Assembly: GCA_007753675.1 (NCBI GenBank)
Contig: CP036432.1
Coordinates: 3,198,394-3,262,393, forward strand
DNA from: Stieleria magnilauensis
GTDB lineage: Bacteria > Planctomycetota > Planctomycetia > Pirellulales > Pirellulaceae
DNA length: 64,000 nt
Direction: 5' to 3'
The position numbers and the translations under genes were made by a program. Below the pieces are notes generated by a model. The model was not told where the DNA came from. It did no database searches and saw only the letters and a program-made list of their open reading frames with translations. This document shows, piece by piece, positions 1 through 9,159 of this stretch; positions within the stretch are counted from its first letter, which is position 1, and each line of letters opens with the position of its first letter.

Positions 1-55
1 GTCCAGAAGCTGACGCAAACCGGCTAATCCCAAACGAGTGTCAGCCGATGGGCCC
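1..55. repeat. Diverged copy of intergenic repeat family A
   Basis: The first bases contain the words ACCGGCTAAT, CAAACGA, TCAGCCGA and GGGCCCAA in the same order as the copy at 45140-45203. The rest of the stretch to 212 shows no gene that I can support on either strand. The copy is degenerate and may continue to the left of the window. Confidence 0.4.
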
Positions 56-212
56 AAGCGGCCAGTCGATTCGGTCGATGTCCCGAAATCAACATGAACA
101 TGTCAGCCCGAGCTGTGAGCGAGAGCCGCGGCGTGGCCACTTGCGAACGCGTGCGGGCTTCAATCGGCAGGCCGAAACGCCTCCATGGATTCGCTCCGGG
201 ACGGTGGTCGAG

Positions 213-3200
213 CTAGATCGTCGCCAAGTCGAACAGCACACAGCAGGACCCTCCATCGCCCTGCCGGTGGCGTCGTCCGGTCGCAAGCAGATAGCGACCA
301 TCCTCGGAAGAGCAGAGTCGCCGAATCACTGCGCGTGGTAAGTGTCCAATCAACTTCTGCTCGCCGGAGAGTGACCATCCGATGACTTCGCCCCGGTCGT
401 TTCCAGTGACAAGCAATTGATGAGTCTTCAAATACGTTAATGCTGTGATCGATCCCGAGGTTGTCGCAAGCGTCCTTGCCTGTTGTTGATTGTTGATGTC
501 GATGATTCGAAGGTGACTGGAATCGGAGCGGCAACAGCAAATGGTGTTGCGATCGATCCACGCAAATTGACCGCCGTCGGGCAATTCGGTCACCGGAGCC
601 AGTGCTTGAGAATAGATCGAAGTCTGATCGTTTCCCATGCCGATCGCGATTCGGGATCCGTCGGAATTAAACTCGATCTGTCGCGGAACGCCGAGGAGAA
701 GCGTCGGCTGTTGCCAAATGGTATTCGTTGCCAGATTCCAGATCTCCACTCGCTTGGCCTGGAACGCGACGGCAAGCAAGTTGCCTCTTTCATAGAAGTC
801 GAGCGAGTTCGGTTGGAATTTGACGTCCAGCGAGGTTGCTCGGCGCGTGGCGATCTCAATCACATCGATGCACTTGTTGGGTCGGCCGACAATCAAGGAC
901 TTCCCGTCGGCGGTGAATTCCAGACAACGGACTTCACCGCCGGCAGGAAAATTCACCAATCTGCCTTCGACAGTTTCCAATAAATACAAACTACCATCGC
1001 GTAAGGGGGCAAACGCGCAACGAGTTCCGGTTCGATCCATCGCCGAGGCGTTGATATTAAATAACGTGTCTGCCACTCCGCTGCGCGACAAATCGAACGC
1101 AATGTTGACGCCTGGACCTGAAATCGTCCGCGTCAATTCCGCTTCGACGATTCGACGAACGGGCTCCAGATTACCTGTTGAGATCAGCATCAACTCATAA
1201 ACAGCCAGCCAGTTCTTCACGACGTTGGTGGGATTAAATTGTGTTTTGGCTTGCAGTTGAGCCAATCGCTTCATGCGTGCTGCTCGTTCTTCTTCGCTCT
1301 GCTTGCCCCGAAGATCCTCAAGCCAATCGATCCACCATAAGGTGCAATACTGTTCGAGCGAGATGTCGTCGACGGTCTGGATGAGGGACCGAAGTTGAGT
1401 CTCCGCTTGACCGATTTGTCCGGTTCGAAGTTTCCAGAGTGCGAAAACGTATTGGCAATACCAGTCGTCCGGCAAGTTTTTCGCGAGGGTTTTGACATCC
1501 TCGAAATAGGCCGAAAACACATGATCCTGGTGATTGCCCACCAGAAGGATGCGATAGACAAAGGCGGTGCTTGGATTTTGCAGATCGACACGTCGAAGTA
1601 TCGTCGATTCATCACTGGTCATGCCGTGAATGAAGTGTTGCAACTGACCACGATCATTCGTAAACGCATCGACGTACGCCAGGATGGTTTGGAAGATCGG
1701 ATCATCCGGTTTCAGCATCGCAGCGCGCTGGAAATCGGAGAATGCTTCCCGTTGTCGACGCATACGGCTGAAGGCAATCGCTCTCTGAAAATAGAGATCG
1801 GCTTCATCGGGCGACTCAATCAGGCGTTTGGAAATCTCATGAACCTGGTTGTCCAAATTCACAAAGGCCGGTGTTTGTCCGGCACTCCACATTTTCAAGT
1901 TCTCAAGTGGTCCGAGGCGATGCTGAAAAACTGGCATCATCCATCGCATCTCCAACACCGTCTCCAGGTCCTCTTTGGACGCCGTCGATTCGGAACCCAG
2001 CAGGGGTGTCAACCGCCGCTGGCTCATTTCCGAGGTCATCAGCGATCGGCGTGCCAAATCGAGTTGACCATTGCAGGCCAGCAACAGGGTCCACCAGTAG
2101 TTGTGGAGCCACTTTTGGAGGTCTGATTTCGTCTGTTGCCCTGCTGCCGCTTGGTGATCCAACGCGAGCGCAAGTCGCCCCTGATGAAAGCGGATGGCGG
2201 CAAGGCAATGGTGAAGGCTCCAGTCGCTCCAACGTTCGGCCTGGATCTGCTGGGCGATCCGATCGATCAACGGCTGGTCCCATTGTCTTTCCGGATTGAG
2301 CGCGAGTAGACGCAGGATTTCGATTCGAGCAGGCAGCGGCAGTTGGGGCGAGTTCCGCAGCGTCTGTTCCAGGTCATGCAAGTATCGGTCGGCTTTGGGA
2401 CGCAGATTCGAATCGTCTCGGGCGGCGATCATCAGGCCGAGTGCGACGCGGCAGCGAAGTGGCCAATGCATTTCATATGTATGCTGCCCGGCGGCATATT
2501 CAGCCTCTGCATCAAGGTAGGCTTGTTTGATCAACAAGCCGTTGACACGGTCCACCCATTGATCCCGCGTTTCGTGTCGTGCGCCGCGGTCGGGACGTGT
2601 TTGCACCAGTTGGATAACGTCACCTTGGACCACTTTCGTTTTGACCGCCTGTGGATTCGATGCCTTTGCTGGAGCCGATGCAGCCTGATCTGTATGTGGC
2701 GTTGTCGGAACAGAGTGCTCGTTGGAATCTTCCTTCGTCGACGAGGATTGATCATCAAATTGACCAAGGATGACAACCAATTCGATGTAATCGAACCACA
2801 TTTGGGGCATCGGGGTCCGAGCTTTTGCTTTGATTTCCTGCTGCAACTGCTGGGCTTTCTCAAATGCGCGACGTGCTTCGGTCGATCGTCCCAACCGATT
2901 CAAAATCAACGCCGACCAAGCTGTGTCGACGGCGCGATGCACGAGATTATTTGGCGAGACGCGTCGTGCATCAGAAAACGCGACAAGCGATTCTCGGTAT
3001 CGCTCCAGGCGGAATAACAACATCATCTCAGAATGGGGATATCTCCAGTCTTTCGGGCGATCCTTCGCTTCGGCAACGACGGCGTCAAGCATGCGTGACA
3101 AGTCGGCCGGAGGATCCGGGTGCAAACAGCAGATTCGTGGAATCGTGTTGCTGCCCTCGCCTGTTTGCGCCCAGCGTTTGCCAAGCCACTGACGATGAGT

Positions 3201-4814
3201 TTCGTAGGTGGCACGTGATGTCGGCCCGTCGGTTTGGAGGTCATAGGCAGCGATCATCGTGGCCAAGGCGTGATTCCAACCGAGATGCGGCGCCTGCTGG
3301 ATCAGTTTCTGGGCAAGCGATATGGCACGATTGATCTCGCCAGCTCGAATCGCGTCCACCACGTCTTCTTCTTTCACGGGGTCGTCGGCCGGCGACGGTA
3401 TCACGGTGTCGTCTTTGACGGGCGAAGCTCCTTCGATCACGCTGACTCTGGACCGGTTGGACAATAGCGAGATCAGAGCGATCAACAACACAGCTGCCAC
3501 GAGGCAAACAGACAGTTTCATCGGTACGATCGCCGATTTTTCCGGATTGGTCGGAACGACTCCCTGATTGGATTGAGATTCCGCAGGTAAGGCCGTGTCG
3601 CTGAACTGGGACAAATCGGCTGACAACATTCCGGGACTTTCCTTGCAAGTCTCGGCAAGCTGCAGCAGGTCTGATTGTTCTGCAAAACCGGCGAGCTGTA
3701 ACGCGACGCTTGCGGCGCTGTGAGGGCGTTGCTCGCGAGACGGCGACAGTAAGAGCTTGATGTAGTGCTTTAGCTGCGGCGGCAGGTCCTGGCGGAGATC
3801 GTCAGTTTCAGCTGATCGCTCGCCGACATCCAGGTTTACACTCTCCGATCTTTTCTTTAGATGGCGTTGCCTGGGTGGGTGGCCGGTCAAGAGCTGGAAC
3901 AGGGTGGCACCCAACGCATAGAGATCCGCGCGTTCATCGACGCTCGTCTCACCACGAAACTGCTCCGGTGCCATGTACTCCGGCGTTCCAACGAAGTGGT
4001 CTGCATTCGTAAGTCCGTCGCGTGTCGGCGTCGGTGATTCGGTTGATTCTTCGTTTTCCACCCAACCGGCCAATCCGAGGTCGAGCACCTTAACGTTTCC
4101 GTCATGGGTCAACATCAAGTTCGATGGTTTGATGTCTCGATGCAGCAGACCGTTGTCGTGAGCATGCTGTAAACCGAGGGCTGCTTGACGAACAATTTCG
4201 CATGCATCGGCAACGCCCAAAGGTCCACGTTGACGGACGATCCGTCCGAGATCGGCACCTTCGACAAGCTCCATGACCAAGAAGTGACGCCCATCGACGC
4301 TGCCTGCATCCGAAGCACTGATCAGGTTGGGGTGGTTCACTTTACCGGCCGCGAGCATCTCGCGGCGAAACCGTGCGACCGAACTTTCCGAACGCAGTTT
4401 TTCCTCCGGCAGGACCTTCACCGCGAACGCTTTTCTAAGATTCAAATGCACAGCCAGATAGACGCTTCCCATCCCTCCCTGCCCAATTTTTTTCAGCAAT
4501 CGATAGTCGCGAAGTCGGGTCCCTGCCGCGATCGCGACTTCATCCTTGGTCTCGGTATTGCAGTCCGCTGACTGCGACGTCGAAATCGCCTTCTGCAACA
4601 GTTCGAATTCAGGTTCAGCAAGGTATCGCTGGCTGCTGCCCTCTTCTTGAAGTTCCTGCAGCAACTTGACGTGTTGCTGTTCGAGTGTTGACGTCAGCGA
4701 TTCACAGTTCGAGCAAGTGTCCAGGTGACTACAAATCTCACGCGCCTGGTCGTCTTCGACCGCGCCGACGAGAAGGTCGTGGAGCGTTTTTCTGGATGGG
4801 CAAGGAATCTGCAT
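213..4814 (-). CDS. Membrane Ser/Thr protein kinase with TPR-like middle and WD40-like propeller
   Basis: About 1533 aa. The N-terminus carries an HxxxCxxC zinc motif (H30, C34, C37) of the anti-sigma type. A Hanks-type kinase domain follows at about 104-380: glycine loop GQGGMGSVYL, Lys133 in AVKVL, catalytic HRDIKPSN (Asp227), DLG in place of DFG (Asp245) and MAPEQ. One TM helix lies near 432-452, then a long TPR-like helical region and C-terminal WD40-like blades. Kinase and zinc motif should be cytoplasmic, propeller extracytoplasmic. I chose ATG 4814 because GGAG lies 8 bases upstream; in-frame ATG 4871 and GTG 4964 lack a ribosome site. The ECF sigma gene at 5007 lies just upstream on the same strand, a common planctomycete pairing, so a shared regulatory role is inferred. 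Confidence 0.9.
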   Translation of the reverse strand: MQIPCPSRKTLHDLLVGAVEDDQAREICSHLDTCSNCESLTSTLEQQHVKLLQELQEEGSSQRYLAEPEFELLQKAISTSQSADCNTETKDEVAIAAGTRLRDYRLLKKIGQGGMGSVYLAVHLNLRKAFAVKVLPEEKLRSESSVARFRREMLAAGKVNHPNLISASDAGSVDGRHFLVMELVEGADLGRIVRQRGPLGVADACEIVRQAALGLQHAHDNGLLHRDIKPSNLMLTHDGNVKVLDLGLAGWVENEESTESPTPTRDGLTNADHFVGTPEYMAPEQFRGETSVDERADLYALGATLFQLLTGHPPRQRHLKKRSESVNLDVGERSAETDDLRQDLPPQLKHYIKLLLSPSREQRPHSAASVALQLAGFAEQSDLLQLAETCKESPGMLSADLSQFSDTALPAESQSNQGVVPTNPEKSAIVPMKLSVCLVAAVLLIALISLLSNRSRVSVIEGASPVKDDTVIPSPADDPVKEEDVVDAIRAGEINRAISLAQKLIQQAPHLGWNHALATMIAAYDLQTDGPTSRATYETHRQWLGKRWAQTGEGSNTIPRICCLHPDPPADLSRMLDAVVAEAKDRPKDWRYPHSEMMLLFRLERYRESLVAFSDARRVSPNNLVHRAVDTAWSALILNRLGRSTEARRAFEKAQQLQQEIKAKARTPMPQMWFDYIELVVILGQFDDQSSSTKEDSNEHSVPTTPHTDQAASAPAKASNPQAVKTKVVQGDVIQLVQTRPDRGARHETRDQWVDRVNGLLIKQAYLDAEAEYAAGQHTYEMHWPLRCRVALGLMIAARDDSNLRPKADRYLHDLEQTLRNSPQLPLPARIEILRLLALNPERQWDQPLIDRIAQQIQAERWSDWSLHHCLAAIRFHQGRLALALDHQAAAGQQTKSDLQKWLHNYWWTLLLACNGQLDLARRSLMTSEMSQRRLTPLLGSESTASKEDLETVLEMRWMMPVFQHRLGPLENLKMWSAGQTPAFVNLDNQVHEISKRLIESPDEADLYFQRAIAFSRMRRQREAFSDFQRAAMLKPDDPIFQTILAYVDAFTNDRGQLQHFIHGMTSDESTILRRVDLQNPSTAFVYRILLVGNHQDHVFSAYFEDVKTLAKNLPDDWYCQYVFALWKLRTGQIGQAETQLRSLIQTVDDISLEQYCTLWWIDWLEDLRGKQSEEERAARMKRLAQLQAKTQFNPTNVVKNWLAVYELMLISTGNLEPVRRIVEAELTRTISGPGVNIAFDLSRSGVADTLFNINASAMDRTGTRCAFAPLRDGSLYLLETVEGRLVNFPAGGEVRCLEFTADGKSLIVGRPNKCIDVIEIATRRATSLDVKFQPNSLDFYERGNLLAVAFQAKRVEIWNLATNTIWQQPTLLLGVPRQIEFNSDGSRIAIGMGNDQTSIYSQALAPVTELPDGGQFAWIDRNTICCCRSDSSHLRIIDINNQQQARTLATTSGSITALTYLKTHQLLVTGNDRGEVIGWSLSGEQKLIGHLPRAVIRRLCSSEDGRYLLATGRRHRQGDGGSCCVLFDLATI

Positions 4815-5006
4815 CGCAGCGACTCCGGTGGTTGACGATGGGTCTAATTGATCGCTGGCAGGGTGCGACATCTGACGCACGGCGGAGTGACAAACGCCGG
4901 CGTGCCACACTGAACAACACCAACGCGCAACGCGGACCGGTCCATTCGCCGCCGGTTTTGACACCCCAAAAAGCCTTAAGTCATTTTGCTAAAGCGAGTT
5001 ACGCCG

Positions 5007-5642
5007 TCAAAGAAAACGTCCAAGGTCCAGTCTCAACCGCCGCGTCACCCGGTACTTCGCCTGCCTCACGGCCGAAGATTTCATCCCAAATTGCGCCGCG
5101 ACTTCGGCTGCAGTGTGCCCTTCGAGTGCAATCCGACAAAAACATTGCCAAGTCCGTTCGTCAAAATCCCGGCGGGCCGCGTCGAGAGCGGCCTGCACCG
5201 GTGCATGTGGATCCGATCGACCGTCGGCTGAACGTGTCGCCGCTGACAGGGATGCTTCATCGAGTGACTCGGGTTCCGCGAGCAGCCTTAACTGGATCGA
5301 ACTGCCTCCTTGTGCACGCGGTCCCCGCAGGGTGCGTTCGAGATGATTGCGGACCGCATTCCTGGTGATCACGAACAACCAGCCTCGGAATCCGCCGCGA
5401 CCCTCGGGACGCCGTGAAAACGTCGAGATCGATCGATGGACCGCGCCGAAAACTTGCTGAGACACATCCAAGGCATCTTCAGGTTGCAAATCACACTTTC
5501 GGCACCAAACGTAGATCAACGGCGAATAGCGTTCGACAAGCTGTTCCCATGCTTGATCGTCTTGTGCGCGAATCCCGTCCACCAGCCCGTCATCGGTTGA
5601 TCCCGGAGTGGCAAACAGGCTGGGAGACGAAGTCGATGTCAT
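5007..5642 (-). CDS. ECF-family RNA polymerase sigma factor
   Basis: 211 aa. Region 2 is recognisable in YSPLIYVWCRKCDLQPEDALDV with DVSQQVF, followed by FRGWLFVITRNAVRNHL. Region 4 is an HTH in HTAAEVAAQFGMKSSAVRQAKYRVTRRL. No other sigma regions are present, which fits the ECF class. The gene sits directly upstream of, and co-directional with, the Ser/Thr kinase, so the two are probably co-transcribed. A canonical ribosome site before ATG 5642 is not obvious. Target promoters cannot be predicted from the sequence. Confidence 0.92.
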   Translation of the reverse strand: MTSTSSPSLFATPGSTDDGLVDGIRAQDDQAWEQLVERYSPLIYVWCRKCDLQPEDALDVSQQVFGAVHRSISTFSRRPEGRGGFRGWLFVITRNAVRNHLERTLRGPRAQGGSSIQLRLLAEPESLDEASLSAATRSADGRSDPHAPVQAALDAARRDFDERTWQCFCRIALEGHTAAEVAAQFGMKSSAVRQAKYRVTRRLRLDLGRFL

Positions 5643-5686
5643 GGCGTCGAATCCGTGAAGAGAAGCGTCAGTGCCGGTGTCGAAAC

Positions 5687-5711
5687 GGCCTGTCGATTGA
5701 ATCGACAGGCC
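5687..5711. repeat. Short perfect hairpin between two co-directional genes
   Basis: Perfect 11-bp arms (GGCCTGTCGAT / ATCGACAGGCC) around a 3-base loop, between the secreted-protein gene (stop at 5839) and the sigma gene (start 5642). It could end the minus-strand transcript of the secreted protein, but only three T residues follow the stem on that strand. The word GGCCTGTCGATT recurs at about 36648 and 54654, so this is more likely a repeat-derived hairpin than a dedicated terminator. Confidence 0.5.
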
Positions 5712-5838
5712 GGAAATCGGCAGGTTCTATCTTCTATCCATCCTAGCAGGATTGACGAGGAACGGGGCGGTCGCGGGAGATGACAGAAAAACGGGACGTT
5801 GTGTAGCAGCCCGTCGATCGTCCGCGGACGGGGGCTCG

Positions 5839-6675
5839 TTACTTGAAGAGCTTTCCGATCGAGCGTTTCGCTTTCTTGCCGGTGCTCTTGACGCTCTTGA
5901 CGCTTTTGCGTGTCGAGCCGCTGACCGTGCGAGCGGTTTTGCCGACGTCGTTTGACACGCTTCGTCGGGTCGAGTCGAGTCCCTTGGCGGCCTTAATCGG
6001 TTGCCGAACATCGACCGAGACGTCACCGCCAAATTTGCCGCCCACACCGATTGCCCCTCCGGCGCCGTAGTCAAACTTGATTCGACCGTTTTTGTACTTC
6101 GCGTCGGCTCCGGCTTCGACGCCCACTCCCGCCCATGCTTCTCCCGTCACCGCGGCATCGACCGGTCCGACCTCGGTTCCCGTCCGCGCTCCCACCCGAG
6201 CCCCCGCAAACGCATTTGCATTGACGCCCACTCCGTTGTTGCTCACCCCAGCTTGTGCGCCCGCTTCCACGCCGACGAATGCCTCGGCCTCGGCGTACGA
6301 TCTGACCCGGGTGTTGCCGATCTGTCCGGTCTGAGCGACGCCCGTGTCCGCTGCGTAACCGGCTCGAACACCTCCGCGAACCCCCGCAAACCACTTTTCG
6401 TCCCGTTCCCGGCCGAATTTGGTCCCGTGTTGCTTGTCGTTACCAGAGGAAACGCCGATTTCGACGCCGGCTTCCTGGGTGAAGCCCGAGTTGAACCACG
6501 ATTCGCTGACAGCGCCGTTGCGATGGGTCGTGGTGGAGCCGGCCCGCTGTTGATACTTCAGGTTGGAAGTCGTTTGCGGAATCGGCTGGGGCACCCAATC
6601 GCCCCAGGGATTTTGGGCCGATCCGACAGAGACGGCCAACAGAGCGACCAAGACGACACTTGTTGCTGTTTTCAT
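5839..6675 (-). CDS. Secreted Gly/Ala-rich repetitive protein of unknown function
   Basis: 278 aa from ATG 6675, chosen because it begins a clear signal peptide (MKTATSVVLVALLAVSVGSA, cleavage near AQN). The mature middle part is made of short alternating Gly/Ala/Val blocks such as AEAEAFVGVEAGAQAGV and NAFAGARVGARTG, suggesting a repetitive beta structure. The last 50 residues are strongly basic (SVKSVKSTGKKAKRSIGKLFK-like). I do not recognise a family. It lies between two sigma-factor units on the same strand, with 176 bp to the upstream membrane gene, so it could be a regulated target of either. A longer in-frame opening to 6855 lacks a signal peptide at its start and overlaps the neighbour. 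Confidence 0.7.
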   Translation of the reverse strand: MKTATSVVLVALLAVSVGSAQNPWGDWVPQPIPQTTSNLKYQQRAGSTTTHRNGAVSESWFNSGFTQEAGVEIGVSSGNDKQHGTKFGRERDEKWFAGVRGGVRAGYAADTGVAQTGQIGNTRVRSYAEAEAFVGVEAGAQAGVSNNGVGVNANAFAGARVGARTGTEVGPVDAAVTGEAWAGVGVEAGADAKYKNGRIKFDYGAGGAIGVGGKFGGDVSVDVRQPIKAAKGLDSTRRSVSNDVGKTARTVSGSTRKSVKSVKSTGKKAKRSIGKLFK

Positions 6676-6851
6676 AGTTCTTGACAGGGTGAGGAGCAGT
6701 GAATTCACCCTGCAAAGCGTGACACGTTTCAACGTGTTACAGCCAATTTCAGAAAAATGCGAACGCCGGCAAAAAGAGGCGAAAGAGGCATACGGGTGTC
6801 GGTGGATCAATGCCTGTGCGAGAGCCCCAGCCTTTCTGCACGTTGAAGACC

Positions 6852-7403
6852 TCAATCCGCCAGGGAATCGGATTGCGGGGCGGAGGACGGGTCTTGAAGT
6901 ATTAGTTCGATCGAACGGACGCTGGCTGCGACTTGGCTGAGTGTGCTTCGTCGCGAGGTGATGATCAGCAATACACTCAGCAGTGCCGCGACCACGAACA
7001 AGACGATGGTGGCAGTAATCGACGTCTCCATGGCCAGGTGCTGATCGGAAAGGATCCGTCGTCGCTGGTTGTATTCTTTCCAGAGATCGGCAGGAACATC
7101 GCTGCTACTGAGTCTCCCGTTTTTGCCGAACTGGTCCATCAGTTCGTTGTGCAAGTTCTGATAGTCGGTCATCGGTCCGTGAAAGCCGTGGAACGCGACC
7201 TTGAGGCAGAGGTCCGTGGTCCAGACGGCCGTCGCGCCGGCGGCGATCCAGGTCAACGCAGTGATTGCAGCGAGCAATCCGGTCAACCGTTTCCCTCTCC
7301 TGGCGTTTCGCTGTGCCCGTTGGAGTGTCGGATCATGATGCTGACCCGCCGCGGGCTTTCCGTCTTTCTCGTCGATCAACCGCTCTGGCTCTTCAGACAT
7401 CAT
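6852..7403 (-). CDS. Two-TM membrane protein coupled to an ECF sigma factor
   Basis: 183 aa with a charged, probably cytoplasmic N-terminus, a TM helix at about 41-61 (LTGLLAAITALTWIAAGATAV), an extracytoplasmic stretch of about 65 residues and a second TM helix at about 128-150. The short tail is cytoplasmic. No zinc-binding HxxxCxxC motif is visible. Its ATG-ATG start overlaps the 3' end of the upstream sigma gene by 11 bases, so translation is probably coupled. By position it may be a membrane anti-sigma or sensor partner, but this is inference because no anti-sigma domain can be named. Confidence 0.75.
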   Translation of the reverse strand: MMSEEPERLIDEKDGKPAAGQHHDPTLQRAQRNARRGKRLTGLLAAITALTWIAAGATAVWTTDLCLKVAFHGFHGPMTDYQNLHNELMDQFGKNGRLSSSDVPADLWKEYNQRRRILSDQHLAMETSITATIVLFVVAALLSVLLIITSRRSTLSQVAASVRSIELILQDPSSAPQSDSLAD

Positions 7404-7947
7404 CGTTTCCTCGGGTCAAATGGCTTCGTAAGGTTTTCTTGGCATAGTGCAAGCGAGATCGCACCGTACCGATCGGAATGCCCAGTGTCGTCGCGATTTG
7501 ATCGTACGAGCGTCCCTGCCAAAATCGCATTTGCAAAAGCTCGGCGGATGCGTGATCGATCTGTTCTAAGGCGTCTTGCAACACCTCCCAGCTCGGCGGC
7601 TGCTCGCCGGGACGAAGCACGTCTTCGGGTTCGGCGATCGAATCCAATGGAACAGCAGCTCGTCGTCGGCGTCGGAGTATCAAGGCAAGTTCCGCGCGAA
7701 TGATGCGGCCGATCCAGGCATCAAATGCCATCGGCTGCTTCATCGCGGGTAACGATCTAAGAACCGACAACCAGACTTGTTGACACACGTCGTCCACCAC
7801 GCCTGGAACCCCGCCGGTCCATCGCCAAACCATGCCTCGGACACAGTCGCGTCGCTGAGAATACAGATCATCGAACGCGGAATCGTCGCCGGATTGGAAC
7901 CGGACGATTAGCAAGGCGGTACGGATGCGTTCTTTCTCGATGCTCAT
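7393..7947 (-). CDS. ECF-family RNA polymerase sigma factor
   Basis: 184 aa from ATG 7947, where MSIEKERIR starts; a 17-residue in-frame extension to 7998 has no support. Region 2 is seen in FDDLYSQRRDCVRGMVWRW, VDDVCQQVWLSVL and FDAWIGRIIRAELAL. Region 4 is ELLQMRFWQGRSYDQIATTLGIPIGTVRSRLHYAKKTL, a typical sigma-70 HTH. The 3' end overlaps the two-TM gene by 11 bases, so the pair forms one translational unit. The stimulus is unknown. Confidence 0.92.
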   Translation of the reverse strand: MSIEKERIRTALLIVRFQSGDDSAFDDLYSQRRDCVRGMVWRWTGGVPGVVDDVCQQVWLSVLRSLPAMKQPMAFDAWIGRIIRAELALILRRRRRAAVPLDSIAEPEDVLRPGEQPPSWEVLQDALEQIDHASAELLQMRFWQGRSYDQIATTLGIPIGTVRSRLHYAKKTLRSHLTRGNDDV

Positions 7948-8265
7948 GACAAGACGAAAGTTGCGCGAGCGGCTGTGAAGTTCAAAAAAAATAGACACTT
8001 CGACAACAATTCGTCAGTGCGCTCCCGGGAGCTCTTCGTTGTGATTGCCTCTTTTTAAGGGTTTGTTCCGCGAAAGATGGCAGAAAAATGGCGGGCAAAA
8101 AAAGGGGGCAGGTGTGAAGAAGCTCGAATCGTTCGCGGCAGAATGATGGGGAGCAACGGTCTCGGTTGCGGCGGCGAGGGCTAGACGTTCGCGGCGTGGT
8201 GTTCGTCGGCGTTAGAAACGGCACAAGCGGTCTGTCTCTTAGGATCGGACCGGCAGCAGGGGGCG
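7948..8265. other. Intergenic region between divergent genes
   Basis: 318 bp separating the sigma operon on the minus strand from the TerB-like gene on the plus strand, so it should hold both promoters. It is purine/pyrimidine skewed in places (AAAAAAGGGGG near 8098) but I see no convincing promoter boxes, repeat or small gene. Confidence 0.5.
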
Positions 8266-8751
8266 ATGCGGATGGTTCGAAATCGATTTCGAAATCGCCC
8301 GGACCAGCCAGACTGTGATCTAGATTCCTTTAGTGCTTGGTATCAATCGCGTGAGGAAAGACTTGTGGCCCACCTGAAACAACTGAAGTCCGAATTGCTG
8401 AGTGACGGCAAGATCAGCTCAAACGAAGTCGCGCGAATTCGCCGGTACGTCGAAGAAGACGGCGCATTGGACTTTGACGACGTCGCGTTTCTGGTCGAAC
8501 TGATCGGCGAAGCGGATGACGTTTGTCCGGAATTCGACGAGCTGTTTCTACCCTTGATGCGTCACGTGTTGCTCAAGGACGGCAAGATCGATCTTGAAGA
8601 ACAAACGATCCTCGTCGACATGCTGGTCGCCGGCGGGGCGATCCGTCAGTCGGAAATCAAACTGGTCCGCGACCTTCAAATCGAAGCGACCGAGACGACG
8701 CCCGGTTTCGACAAACTTTGCGAAGCCTTACTGGCGATCCCGACAAGCTGA
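8266..8751 (+). CDS. TerB-like small acidic helical protein
   Basis: 161 aa, soluble, no signal peptide. Two internally similar segments are visible: LKSELLSDGKISSNEVARI at about 43-61 and MRHVLLKDGKIDLEEQTIL at about 98-116, each followed by a hydrophobic helix. The DGKI-x3-E pattern is the hallmark of the TerB/TerB-like fold, whose role is often metal or stress related; no enzymatic function can be claimed. GGGGG lies just upstream of the two possible starts, ATG 8266 and ATG 8272, and does not decide between them. It appears to be monocistronic. Confidence 0.7.
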   Translation: MRMVRNRFRNRPDQPDCDLDSFSAWYQSREERLVAHLKQLKSELLSDGKISSNEVARIRRYVEEDGALDFDDVAFLVELIGEADDVCPEFDELFLPLMRHVLLKDGKIDLEEQTILVDMLVAGGAIRQSEIKLVRDLQIEATETTPGFDKLCEALLAIPTS

Positions 8752-9159
8752 GCCGTTGCCCGCATCCGAGGCTCCCCGTCGAGGCGCATCGATGCGCCAT
8801 CGAGCGACTCCGTGCCCTCGAACCTCCGCGCAATCGGCTCCATCACCGACCACCAGCGCGACACAGAAACTCAAGGGCGCGACGATTCTTCGCTGCGATG
8901 GCTCGATGACGTCTTTCGCAACTGACGATTTGACACATTGTCACAGCCGGTCCAAATTGGCGCGCTGTCGCGATCCACGCCTGTGCTCATCCGCACGGAT
9001 TGTCATTCCAGGTTGGTGATGAATTGGTACCGGCCAACCGCAGACGAGCAGGCTTTGGAGCGTCCCCGGTTGGATTCGTTCTCCGTCGCGTTGACGGTAC
9101 ATCGTTTGCATCGAAGCGGCCGATGAACGATCGATAACGATGATTTCGAGGGTCCTTTG
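8752..9159. other. Intergenic region with one palindrome
   Basis: 408 bp without a supported gene. It holds a perfect 16-bp palindrome GGCGCATCGATGCGCC at 8783-8798, 32 bases after the upstream stop; no T-tract follows it. The last 15 bases contain the GAGGG ribosome site of the next gene. Nothing else stands out. Confidence 0.5.

Noticed and set aside
5687..5711. Rho-independent terminator of the secreted-protein gene
   Set aside because: The stem is perfect but only a very short T-run follows on the minus strand, and the stem word is shared with dispersed repeats.
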